Source: Actinernus sp. WN-2022 (Eukaryota > Cnidaria > Anthozoa > Actiniaria > Actinernidae). Taken from it: a stretch of DNA of 64,000 nt. The notes beneath the pieces are model-generated. The model had not been told where the DNA came from, ran no database searches, and saw only the letters and a list, made by a program, of their open reading frames with translations. The stretch lies in the NCBI GenBank assembly GCA_030867875.1, contig JAOWCC010000930.1, positions 310,001 to 374,000 of the forward strand. The letters are read 5' to 3'. The position numbers and the translations under genes were made by a program. Below are positions 52,640 to 63,938 of the stretch, piece by piece (the stretch's first letter is position 1; each line of letters starts with the position of its first letter).

Positions 52640-53838
52640 GTTATTGACCAAGCGTGAGGTCCGGATGAGGGGATATTGGTCGAGTTTTTTTTTGTGCGTG
52701 TATGGACCGAGCCCGAAGACTGATAACACACACAAAAAGAACGAGACCAATATCCCTCCATCCGGACCGAACAAGCTTGGTCAATAAATGTTTTATTATA
52801 TGGATTTTGCTGAACAATTAGCTGTGCTTCAGTTCTTGTTTTCCCCCAGCAATACATGTACCACTGCAATGGTTTCTTTCGCAAGCTACAGTAGCATTGT
52901 GTCTGATTGGTCAGCTCAATTAAAGGTCATTTCTGGTTGGCTGAGGGTAAGATTGAAACGATTTCAATGTTACGTAGATTTGGTGTAAGAAAGTGAAATT
53001 CAGTTACGAGAGTTCACCTCGATTTATCCGAACAAACAGCAAAGAAAATCCGGCTAAATGTGTACCAAAACTCTTCAACTCGTCGAATGTAATACTAGGG
53101 ATTGTTTACTTGTGATCGTGATCGCTTTAGACAATCTGGCGTCATTTCTTGTGAAGATCTTCAACATTTGGCGAAACATGGTTTTGGTCCCGTGTTGACT
53201 TGAACGCTAAACAGAGGGTTTCAAATATTTAGCCGACGTTCCTTGCCGTACTGAACGGAAAGCTCCCATCGTTTGGAGTTCTAAAGACTTCTAAAGCGAG
53301 TTGGAATTCGCCTCCTTTCATGATATTTGTTGTGAAGCCTTGGTTCGTGAAATGTCTGTAAATGCTTCGCTGAAATAAAGTCAGTGACATAGCTTGGCTC
53401 GAACTTCGCCGTCTCTCTTCAAATTATTTTTGAAGAACCGACAAAGTAGCAGGTTCAGCTAAAGTTCAGGTATGTTTTATTAGCTTGTTTTGATTCTGGA
53501 AAACGTTTTCAGGTGAGTTTCCTTTGTCTTGGCTTTGGTGTGTTTTGGCTGGTCTTCAGAAAAGTTGCAAAATACAACTATTTTTTTTTACTTTGCCATG
53601 CCTTTCTCTGTGATTTATACAACATTTTGCAATGTTATTTATCTTCTGACATTACTTTTTGTGTTGCTTTTTTCACTAAACGCTTCGTGTGGAAACAATC
53701 TCAATCAACTACTCTAGCTCGCAGCGCTTCAAAACCATACCGACCGGTCGTACGGCGATTTACCGGACCGTTGAAGAACCAATCAGATTTCTCCATTTGC
53801 CATGAGACCAGCTTGCCATATAATAAAAAGGAATACTA
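52640..53838. mobile_element. DNA-transposon-like repeat, copy 2 (inverse)
   Basis: Inverse-oriented paralog of 14,526-17,337 without the 1.6-kb composite insertion. The left part is a palindrome based on GGTTATTGACCAAGC; the far end is AGCTTGCCATATAATAAA. Serves as the uninterrupted reference for copy 1. Confidence 0.65.
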
Positions 53839-54341
53839 ATTATTTACGATAGATGGTCTTATTATCTACCTGATGCGGTCGAAATTCAAGAAATGTTGGC
53901 TGTTTTGCAGGTATGTTTGAATACTAAAAAACAATTCTCTATTGTGAGGTTCTGTTAAATCCTTTGACACATAGGGCCATCTATCATACAAATCTGTGCA
54001 GCACTTTATTTCTCGTCTTGCCTTATCCAAAACATTTCCCTAGGTTTGTGACGAATCAATATCTCTTCGTGTCAAGAAGATATTTATGAAGGAACGACGA
54101 AATGACCTAACAGTATGAACGGAGAATTAACAAATGACACAAACTCAAAACTGGTCTACACAACATGGATCAAGATGACGCCGATATGAAGCTAATGTTT
54201 GGCATCCGACTGAATCATATCCCACAAAAAGGGCTCATTAAGTACAGATTATACCTACTAACTATGATTATACTAACCAAAATGCGTGGCAACAAGAACA
54301 GCCTCGACTGAACAATGAAGTTATTAAGTACTGCACGCTAC

Positions 54342-54639
54342 CTTTCAAAAGAAGATTTGCAATGTCTTCTCCAGATTCCTTCAATTCTCCAGATTCCTTC
54401 AATTCTCCACGTAATGCCATGACTATGCTATCAAAGCATTCATCTGTTCCCTTCTCGTCATATCTCGGCAAGACTTCAATAAAGCGTTTTGCCCCACCAA
54501 CTTCCCATGACTTGGAATAGCTGTGTATTTTATGCTGCATACTATCGTCGAACATCACTCTCACGTAAGTCCATATATCACAATGTAAACCACGTCTGAT
54601 GATCTCCTCCGAGAGAATTCCAAAGTACTCTACTGCTAC
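54342..54639 (-). CDS. CARD exon, CRADD/RAIDD-like gene
   Basis: 298 bp; the donor is AAAG/GTAGCG at 54,342/54,341. The proposed acceptor TTGAACAG/GTAGCAG at 54,639 is weak; alternatively the coding sequence starts at an in-frame ATG at 54,666. KRFIEVLPRYDEKGTDECFD and IVMALRGELKESG, then EDIANLLL, match the last helices of a CARD, where FLxxLPRxGxxxFDxFxxAL is typical. A 15-bp tandem duplication adds one GELKES unit. The exon starts in phase 0 and ends in phase 1, fitting the upstream candidate exon (57,803-57,974) and the Death domain exon downstream. CARD and Death domain in this order point to a CRADD/RAIDD-type caspase adaptor. Confidence 0.65.
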
Positions 54640-54849
54640 CTGTTCAACCCATGAAAATAGTTTCATAAGCACACAACATTGATTCTTTCTCTTTCATAAC
54701 TGATAATACAATCTTCTGTATTATGTACTACCAAAGAAAAAGATCAAAAGCGATACTGAACTGTGACGAAGGCACGTTTTCTAAGCTTGCATAAAGACTT
54801 TGTCGCATGTAATTTGCTTACACCAAGCTCACACTACGAATTACCGATT

Positions 54850-55060
54850 TAGCTGTACACTTGTTGTCCAATTCGGATCATGTGACAGCTCTCCAGAAGA
54901 TTGAGTGCTTTGTCTTCCAGTTAGAGAAATTTATACATTTCCTCTTGGGATACGGAAAAAACAAGAAAACATTACTCAAGGGAAACGTCAGGTGGCTTAA
55001 ATTGGGACAACAAATGTATGAGTTAAATCGGTCAATAGGTCTTTTGCAGGCCAGTCACGT
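54850..55060. repeat. Fragments of two MITE families
   Basis: CATTTCCTCTTGGGATA and ATTACTCAAGGGAAA match the foldback at 48,160-48,350, and TAGGTCTTTTGCAGG next to AGTCACGTGCTGAT at about 55,038 matches the end of the MITE at 1542-2056. Confidence 0.55.
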
Positions 55061-55760
55061 GCTGATTCATCCCTTAAAGTGCCAATGAAATGAAAAAAAT
55101 GGATCCCGTTTTTATTTTATTTATTAAATTCTAGGTTTCTCTTAGCCATAAATCAATATGGAGAGCGCGAACATATATTTTTTTGTATCGAAGTCAGGCG
55201 GAATTGCCAAAATATGGCGACAATTTTTACGCCGTTAAATATATGGTAATTACATGCGTGACGTCACAAGGTGTACTCATTTATATTCGTCGCCATAAAT
55301 ACTACAAAATAAGTGCATTTTTGACCAGTTTTCAATTTAAATAAGTAATACTTTGAGAAACCTTGAAGATGGCCATATTTCTTTTATAGAATCCTTGCAG
55401 TCGGCTTTGTGAATATAAATGCGAAAACCGAGTGACGTCCAAGAAACACTGGTTGCGTATTTCCAAATATAGCAAAATCTACCATATATGGAATAGGTTT
55501 GTAATACCTACATGCAGGTATTACAAATTACGCTGAAATGTCACTGCTCTCAACCATTAAAATGAAAGATACTTCTTAGCTTATATTATCAGTATATGTA
55601 ATCTTGCATGAACCCATAGACGAATGCAATTTGAGCTCTTTGCAAAATCTCACGAGTTCAAATTAACCCATATTGCACGAGAAAGCCATGTGATTACTTT
55701 TTAATAATATTCATCCGCGTATGTGCTTTTTGTCGTGATGTTATTCAAAGAATTTTGCTT
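55061..55760. other. Gene-free stretch
   Basis: AT-rich, no gene supported. ACCATATATGGAATA at about 55,492 resembles the tip of the large palindrome that starts at 55,762. Confidence 0.3.
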
Positions 55761-55761
55761 C

Positions 55762-57629
55762 AGTTTTACAAGCCAGTTACCATTTTATTCCATATATGGT
55801 CATTTTTATTCGCTGAATAATCCAGAGCATGACACTAAAGCGAAGTATGGGCGTTACACGTTTCAACTAGGATCTTATATGTTTCTGGTTTCTGACAATC
55901 AGGCAAATGATACAATACATATCAATCTTTGCAGTAAAAATATAGTAAAAAACTGATAAAAAGCTAATACTTAAAAACTAGTACAAAACCTATTAAAATA
56001 CTAATGAATTCCCAAGTTATATCTACAGGAAGAACAACAATACCTTTATTTGTACCAATCAATTTACATTTTTGTTTTATGAAATAAGAAAATAATAAGC
56101 AGAAAGTGTGTGGTACGGGCGCCCTAGAATAGCTAAAAAGCTAATCTAGCTAGAGCGCCCTTATAAGATAAATGTGCATAGAAAGGTGCGAATGAGGAGT
56201 GCGGTGAGTATACTTAATTTGCAATTAACAGTAAAATCGACAAGCACAAGAACGTCATAGTTACAGACAAAACGAACATACAAACAAACGTAGGAAGGCT
56301 GTCATTAAGGAGAAAAGAAATAAGTAACAGAGTGGCGGTGAGTAGTTAAATATATTCTAGTGGCTAGCGTGTACAAGATGAATAGCAAGTTAGTATTTCA
56401 ATAGAAAATCAGCTTTAAGTTTGTTTTTGAGAGCGTTTCTCCTTAGTTGTTTGTCGCCAGAGTCAAGAGAATTCCAGACTTGTAACTCCCACAAATCTAA
56501 TGTTAAAGGTTCCGTAATTAGTGCGAACTTTGGGGAAGTAATAGCTTTTTCGAGAGGCTAGTCTGGTGTTGTAGTTGTGTTTACTGCTAAAAAGCTGAAA
56601 GAAGTCATCAACAGTCACTGGGAGTTCTCTTGAGTGAAATTGTTGCATAAAAAGAGCAGTATGCGAAAAAGCCAAATTTTTAATTTTAAGTATTTTAAGT
56701 TGCTTGAAAATGGGGAGGAATGGCATGGGCATCGAACTTAGAAATGGGCAATGTCAACGGATAAGTGATCGTCTTTTGATGTGGATGGATATCAAGTGAA
56801 AGTTTGTTAGCGCAAAGCCGTGCAGAAAATATTTGAATCATCAGCAAATATATTAAAACTCAAAATTTGTGAACAATTATTGAAATCATTGATATAAAGT
56901 AGGAAGAGGATAGGTCCAAGTACGGTTACCACAAGTTATGCTGCTTTCCGATGATGAATAACTGCAGATTAATGTAAATTGTTTTCTATTGGTAAGATAG
57001 GATCTAAACCAAAATGCTAAGCTATTAATAAAACTAGTCTTTAAACGCTCAGTGTTTATTTAGGTATAGCAAACTACTAGTAAATCTAAGTCGAAGTGAA
57101 GCTGATTTAATCTTTGTCCTATTGAGTGATAAAGGATGAAATACTCACAATTAACATATATGATCTACTTGAGAAAGTTGACGGTAATTTCTTAGATAAG
57201 ATAAAAGCCGACGAATGCCACCCTCTATTTTCTTTGTAACCTAAGATTATAGCAGCTTCACTTCGACTAAGATTTACTAGTAGCTTGATATACCTAAATA
57301 AACACTGAGGGTTTTAAGACTAGTTTTATTAATAGCTTAGCATTTATATATAACTTGGGAATTCATTAGTATTTTAGTAGCTTTTGTACTAGTTTTTAGG
57401 TATTGCACTGTGTATACAGTTTAGCTTTTTATTACGTTTTTACTATATTTTTATTGTAAATATTGATATGTATTGTATCATTTGCCTGATTGTCATAAAC
57501 TAGAAACATATAAGATCCTAGTTGAAACGTGTAACGCCCATACTTCGCTTTAGTGTCATGCTCTGGATTATTCAGCGAAAAGAAAATGACCATATATGGA
57601 ATACAATGGCAACCGGCTCCTGTGTCTAG
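55762..57629. mobile_element. Large palindromic element split by non-LTR insertion
   Basis: The left arm (55,762-56,021 plus 57,011-57,112) and right arm (57,245-57,629) are inverted copies: CCATATATGGTCATTTT, GAATTCCCAAGTTATAT and GTTTATTTAGGTATA appear in both. The left arm is interrupted at 56,022-57,010. Without the insertion it would be an about 880-bp foldback with about 365-385-bp arms. A partial third copy of the tip follows at 57,648-57,718. Confidence 0.75.
56022..57010 (-). mobile_element. Degenerate non-LTR retrotransposon fragment
   Basis: On the minus strand the remains of an RT core (NRKQFT, ITCGN, PLPTLYQ, and a FADD-box-like region at about 56,860) are followed by an intact 89-codon end (56,463-56,732) with SKHNYNTRLASRKSYYFPKV and RTNYGTFNIRFVG, the usual C-terminus of CR1/L2-type RTs. 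Many stops in the core; 5' truncated. Confidence 0.7.
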
Positions 57630-57802
57630 ACAAGACTAGACTGTATTTTCCAAATATGGTACTTTTTGTTCATTGACTAATCCGGAGCATGGGGCCGCTG
57701 TTACACGTTTCAACTCCCGAAACTTAACAAAAGCTGCACTTGTTCTTTCCTTCTATTTCTATCAATAAAGAATACGTCGTGTGTTCTCAGCACACAGCTC
57801 AC

Positions 57803-57974
57803 CACATTCATTTCGTGGCCAACTGATATACATAAAGGAAGAGAGCACAGTGGTTGTTGATCGTCTTTTCTGCTTTCAGGGGGTTCACTGTAATAGATCA
57901 GAAATATGTCCTCTACACTGTTTAACAGTTCAACCCTCTGTTCTTGCTTGTCATAATCATTATCGCCAAAGAAC
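57803..57974 (-). CDS. Candidate upstream exon of CARD gene
   Basis: A good acceptor (TTTTGTTCCTTTTCTATAG) precedes 57,974 and a donor GTGAGC follows 57,803. The 172 bp are open in one frame and end in phase 0, matching the start phase of the CARD exon. The peptide contains QEQRVELLNSVEDIFLIYYS and a Cys/Pro-rich end; I do not recognise a domain. Membership in the same gene is inferred from strand, phase and distance only. Confidence 0.4.
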
Positions 57975-58159
57975 CTATAGAAAAGGAACAAAATACGAGT
58001 TATTGATTGTTCCAACTTAAAGATGGTGCAAGGCACTTTCTAAAGCTGAATGGTTAATGCCGTTGGCTCATGATAATGGCATAACTACATTATGTAAACA
58101 GCAAGGCGCCTGAATTTCTTCATCTTCATTCGGCCACATATCAGCAGCACGAATTGCCC

Positions 58160-59868
58160 AGAAACAGTGGTCATAGTCAGTCCTAAAAGTGGTCATAGGT
58201 AGTCCTAACCGTGGTCATAGTCAGTCCTAACAGTGGTCATAGTCAGTCCTAACAGTGGTCATATTCAGTCCTAAGAGGTCATACTCAGTCCCAACAGTGG
58301 TCAGTCAGTCCTAACAGTGGTCATAGTCAGTCCTAAAAGTGGTCATAGTCAGTCCTAACAGTGGTCATACTCAGTCCTAACAGTGGTCATAGTCAGTCCT
58401 AAAAGTGGTCATAGGTAGTCCTAACAGTGGTCATAGTCAGTCCTAATAGTGGTCATATTCAGTCCTAAGAGGTCATACTCAGTCCCAACAGTGGTCAGTC
58501 AGTCCTAACAGTGGTCATAGTCAGTCCTAACAGTGGTCATAGTCAGTCCTAACAGTGGTCATAGTCAGTCCTAACAGTGGTCATAGTCAGTCCTAACAGT
58601 GGTCATATTCAGTCCTAAGAGGTCATACTCAGTCCCAACAGTGGTCAGTCAGTCCTAACAGTGGTCATAGTCAGTCCTAAAAGTGGTCATAGTCAGTCCT
58701 AACAGTGGTCATACTCAGTCCTAACAGTGGTCACAGTCAGTCCTAAAAGTGGTCATAGGTAGTCCTAACAGTGGTCATAGTCAGTCCTAACAGTGGTCAT
58801 ATTCAGTCCTAAGAGGTCATACTCAGTCCCAACAGTGGTCAGTCAGTCCTAACAGTGGTCATAGTCAGTCCTAAAAGTGGTCATAGTCAGTCCTAACAGT
58901 GGTCATAGTCAGTCCTAACAGTGGTCATAGTCAGTCCTAACAGTGGTCATAGTCAGTCCTAACAGTGGTCATAGTCAGTCCTAACAGTGGTCATATTCAG
59001 TCCTAAGAGGTCATACTCAGTCCCAACAGTGGTCAGTCAGTCCTAACAGTGGTCATAGTCAGTCCTAACAGTGGTCATAGTCAGTCCTAAAAGTGGTCAT
59101 AGTCAGTCCTAACAGTGGTCATAGTCAGTCCTAAAAGTGGTCATAGTCAGTCCTAAAAGTGGTCATAGTCAGTCCTAACAGTGGTCATACTCAGTCCTAA
59201 CAGTGGTCATACTCAGTCCCAACAGTGGTCAGTCAGTCCTAACAGTGGTCATACTCAGTCATAACAGTGGTCATATTCAGTCCTAAGAGGTCATACTCAG
59301 TCCCAACAGTGGTCATAGTCAGTCCTAACAGTGGTCATAGGTAGTCCTAACAGTGGTCATAGTCAGTCCTAACAGTGGTCATAGTCAGTCCTAACAGTGG
59401 TCATAGTCAGTCCTAACAGTGGTCATATTCAGTCCTAAGAGGTCATACTCAGTCCCAACAGTGGTCAGTCAGTCCTAACAGTGGTCATAGTCAGTCCTAA
59501 AAGTGGTCATAGTCAGTCCTAACAGTGGTCATACTCAGTCCTAACAGTGGTCATAGTCAGTCCTAACAGTGGTCATACTCAGTCCTAACAGTGGTCATAT
59601 TCAGTCCTAAGAGGTCATACTCAGTCCCAACAGTGGTCATACTCAGTCCCAACAGTGGCCATAGTCAGTCCTAACAGTGGTCATATTCAGTCCTAAGAGG
59701 TCATACTCAGTCCCAACAGTGGTCATACTCAGTCCCAACAGTGGTCATAGTCAGTCCTAACAGTGGTCATAGTCAGTCCTAACAGTGGTCATAGTCAGTC
59801 CTAACAGTGGTCATAGTCAGTCCTAACAGTGGTCATAGTCAGTCCTAACAGTGGTCGCATTCAGTCCT
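58160..59868. repeat. 22-bp minisatellite with higher-order structure, 1.7 kb
   Basis: The unit AGTGGTCATAGTCAGTCCTA plus AC recurs about 75-80 times. A composite variant (TCATATTCAGTCCTAAGAGG followed by TCATACTCAGTCCCAACAG and TGGTCAGTCAGTCC) returns at intervals, about ten times, showing expansion of multi-unit blocks. Homogeneous copies with no spacers. Confidence 0.92.
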
Positions 59869-59910
59869 GAATTTAATTAGGGAGCCGAAGGTCATTCAAC
59901 AATTGACTAG

Positions 59911-60276
59911 TTAATGAGCAGCGGGAAATTCTAAGACAGAGCAAATGGCGAAAACCGTTCCACTAACATACGTTTGAAGTGCTCTCACAGCTTTGTTTGT
60001 TGCATGAGCATAAGAATGTCTTATGGAAAATGGCTCGATTTCTACTGAAACAATAGATGAACAAAGACCTTTAAAATGGTTCCTTAATCCAAAACAGTTA
60101 GAAAACTCCCTGTACCATGAGAAAACACAGCAACGCAAAGGGTAACTCGTGGATTTTGAAAATGCATGTGTGCGCACATTAACATTTTGCTGGGATTGTC
60201 TCATAAACATGTACGTATGCGATACATACACTTTAGCTGGATTGACTCGAAATAATTCTGGCCTAAAACACTTCAA
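59911..60276 (-). CDS. Unidentified ORF next to minisatellite, doubtful
   Basis: 121 codons on the minus strand with mixed composition (FGLRNHFKGLCSSIVSVEIE in the middle). No domain or splice signal convinces me; the lack of repeats in this stretch is the only reason to list it. Confidence 0.15.
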   Translation of the reverse strand: MKCFRPELFRVNPAKVYVSHTYMFMRQSQQNVNVRTHAFSKSTSYPLRCCVFSWYREFSNCFGLRNHFKGLCSSIVSVEIEPFSIRHSYAHATNKAVRALQTYVSGTVFAICSVLEFPAAH

Positions 60277-60368
60277 AAGCAGTGTACCATTAGTTTATAC
60301 ACCACTAGTTTTTAAACGACAAATGGTATCAAAAACACTGGGTATACATGTACTAGCAGAGAGGAGAA

Positions 60369-61479
60369 TCTTATATAATAATACGCTAAGTGTGTGTGTA
60401 ACGCTCTTTCCCAGGCTCCCTCGATTGACATCCTAATATGGAGCGCGCGTCCAAAAATGGCGCCAAAAAGTGACGGCCACAGGTATCCCAACGAAGACAA
60501 CAACAAATTTATTTCGTACTGGAATTAATAATAATTACAGGTTAACTGGAAGAATAAAAAGCTCAATAATTGGTACTGGTAGGCTCAGAATAACTAGCAA
60601 GCTAAACTATGCTGAGCCACGGGAACAAAGTTCAAATTACGATTTGATATGGCGGTCAGAACGAAAACAATGTTCATAATTTCTTATATAATGAATACAA
60701 GAAACGCACACACGTAAACATAACAAGACCACGAATCATGCGATAAGTTGCATTCTGTCTTGGCCTTGGTTGCATTTGAGGAAAGAATGTTAAAAATAAA
60801 TGAGTTTTCTCAAGTTCTACACTTAGTTGGGCGAGCAAGCCATCGAGTTTACGGGAATGTTTTAGGGAAAACCTATCGCCAGGCGAAGCGGCCGAAGTCA
60901 AACGACTGAACGAGGAAAGACCAGCTATTCAAACACAGTTAGAAATGTTGTCCGTGGAAAAGGCTGTTCATTTTTTTATCTTACAACTCTATGATGTGTC
61001 TAAGAGCAATATATTTCGTCCATGTCTGTTCTCTGTAGTTTCCTGTGTTCTTTGACATAAAAACCAACTGTTTTCTCGCCCAACTATCGTAGGCTCTTCA
61101 GACCATAAACTCACTACAACCAGACATTCAAATAACTTGGCTTTTGATTATTGTTTTTATTCCGTTTACCTGCTTCGATCAATGCTCTTTCGGCGACCAT
61201 ATTTGTTTTCGTCACACAAATTCATGACTCGAGCTGCCTGTGACCGTCAGTTTTGGCACTTTTTCGACAATAGGTATAATTGTGTTTATCGGTTTGAGAA
61301 ATTAACTGAGATCCCGTAAGATATTATTGCCTTTTTTTTAATCAAAATACAACTTTGATAACATCAACCTGCAGTACAAAATCTGGCGCCATTGCATTGT
61401 CAGGAGTCGGTCAGCCGGCTAGACTATCATCAATCATCATATTTGTTGATTTCATGTAACTTCCGCGGGTCCCTGCTAG
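60369..61479 (+). mobile_element. Non-autonomous Helitron-like element, copy 2
   Basis: 1,111 bp from TCTTATATAATAATACGCTA (after A at 60,368) to CCGCGGGTCCCTGCTAG (before T at 61,480). TC...CTAG ends between A and T without target duplication are the Helitron signature. Copy 1 at 38,575 is collinear, with an extra MITE and extra 55-bp units. No Rep/helicase coding. Confidence 0.65.
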
Positions 61480-61853
61480 TATACTATAATATGCGTTCCA
61501 TTGCTTGCGTTACGTAGACGGTTCAGTTTGTACTAATTTTGGCTTTTTTTCGCTTGAAACTAGACTCCATGCTTATATTTAGAAACAGCGAAGTTGATCG
61601 AATTGAATGATCATAATCTGTCAACGTGACCCTAGTGTGTGCTCTATTTTTCTAAACTGATGAGGAATAAAATTCCTCCGAGATATGATTTTATAGGAAA
61701 ATCACATGGCTGAGTAGGTAATTCCACGCTAAATTGCATTACGGTGCAAAGCCGTTTTGCTGCAAATAATGGTCTGCTCATGTGCAGTAACATTGCATTT
61801 GTCAACATGACTCGCTTTCCTGAGCTGTCGGAAAATGACTTGGTATGTTTGAT
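61480..61853. other. Gene-free stretch
   Basis: No gene or repeat structure noticed. Confidence 0.25.
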
Positions 61854-62135
61854 CATAGTTAATAGAGTGGAATGGTTAGGAAACCCGACAAACTTCAAAG
61901 GAGCTAACAAAGGCGCTGCGATTTAGGTTGGAAGGGGTAAGACAAAAGATTGTGCACGGTTATAGTTCATTAGCGTTCCCTGAACGACTGAACTCACGCG
62001 TTTCTATTGGCTGAATGATTAACACATTGGAATTTCTATTGTGTTTTGTGCACGTTCAAGGTTGAAAAAAGCCAACAAAGACCTATAACAAAGAAGGTCG
62101 CTGGGTTTCCTAACCATTCCACTCTATTAACTATG
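61854..62135. mobile_element. 282-bp foldback MITE
   Basis: CATAGTTAATAGAGTGGAAT at the left pairs with the complement ending at 62,135; the shared inner part is GGTTAGGAAACCC. Another copy of the same end starts at 63,939. Confidence 0.75.
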
Positions 62136-63938
62136 GTTTGATAGAAAGTAAAAACAGCGAAAAGCCACGGCTTTGTTATTTGAATCTCTGGGGATTGGTT
62201 GCATGTCAAGAATATACTTATTATCCCCCTTAGTTCCCTTTTTAGTTTATCTCTCAACCAAAAAACGAGCACAACATTTGGTATACACTGAAAACATCTG
62301 CTTAACCAGATACCAATTCTCGCCTTTCAGAACTGACTCGTAAAATACCCAGCTGTATTTCACAACAGTTCGTGTAATAGCCTCTTCAGATAATATGGCA
62401 TGTTTTTCGTGTCATATTTTGCGCGTTGCAGTCATACTTATTTATTAATAACTTACGTTAGAGAGAAAGGTTCAGTAGGAATGCCTTTAGGCAGTATTTC
62501 TCGTAGACCTCCCATCAACTGTATGTACGCCTTGTTATCTGGTCTCATGCCCGACCTGGATTTAGACTCTCCTAGCACAACACAATCGCTACCTATAACA
62601 TACACAACAACAGACACGATTACCGTTTTTTACATGAAAAGCTATACTAGTAATATGGACTAAGGCCTGTTCGCTAATGGTTCTCGTTCTCATTCAAATT
62701 TATCAATTCCTTTGAGAATTCCAAGACAATGGTCCAAATTAGAGGAACAAAAGAATCCGCGCAAAGAATTCTGGTAGTTGTAGTATGAGACGTCATCATG
62801 CAAACATCCTATTCTGTATCTATTACTTCTAACATCATTAATAATTCATAAGGTTGTCACCCAGTAATAGGTTTTTTGGAATTGTGGAAAGGTCGAATTC
62901 AGTAAGTGCGGTTGATCTTGCCCTTGTTTGAAAAGGAACGCTTTTGAGTTTCAATAGTTCTTATAAGGATTAAATTCTGCTCTGGCATTAAAATTGGCGA
63001 CTTCGTTTCTATAACTCTATAGAAACAAGGGGGAATGTTTTCTATTTCCTTTATAAAATAACCCACAGAAAATAAGTACAAAGGAAAATCGCGCGTTTAT
63101 TATGATCATCAAAACATAAATTCTCCTAACTCGTGCAGTCGTACGTCATGAACTTATCAGATGACTAAATCAGTCAGTTTTGTCAATCCGATTCAGGGAG
63201 TTTGAAAACAGTTCCCTAGCTACGAAAAACCATTTAATTGGAGTCCAAAATTACACAGAATGATGAAGAAAAAGAAGCTCTATGGACTAATGCTAAAACT
63301 GGATTGACAATACACGGAAGCACGTAATGTTCAACAGTTCATTTTGCCTCATGGACTTCACGGCGTGGATCAAGCGGGCGCCGGTTTTCGTACCAAACAA
63401 AGTTTTCAGGAGATCGAGACGTGTTGCAAAAAAGGAGGATATTTTGGATTTCTCTTTAAAATCTAGAGCTACAAAGCATGGAAGTCATCACTCAGGTCAT
63501 CAGTTGTTTTGTACATTCTATCTTCCAAGGACTAGAATAGCTCTTCGTCGATTCGCCGTGTGTCATGCCTCATGCGGTCGCATACGGACGGCAGGTTGTT
63601 TTCATCAGACACTTCAAGCTTGATCAGATTTCCTTGCCCTTCTCATCATCTACGGCATCTGTAGAGAGTCATACTAAACCGCACATTCCTCAACTAACCA
63701 AGAGTAGTCGAAAGGGACGGCGTTGGATGGAGTTTTAGCTTCGTATTCTAAATTACTGCTGTATGTCATGACTATAGACATATTTACTCAGTTTTAGTAT
63801 TATTCAGAAGTTAAACATTCATGAATACCAGCGAGAAGGTGGGCTATTCGCAACTCTGCCTATTGTTGGAGTTTCGAATTTTACAACTCCTCGATGGTAT
63901 TTATGAATATTTCACTTCAGAGTCGGACTAAGACTGAG
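62136..63938. other. Stretch without supported gene
   Basis: Several short ORFs on both strands (for example 63,327-63,623) without recognisable domains; no clear repeat structure. The 3' part is somewhat richer in GC and could hold exons that I cannot identify. Confidence 0.25.

Noticed and set aside
58160..59868. CRISPR-like regular repeats
   Set aside because: Units are contiguous with no unique spacers, and the setting is animal DNA; it is a minisatellite.
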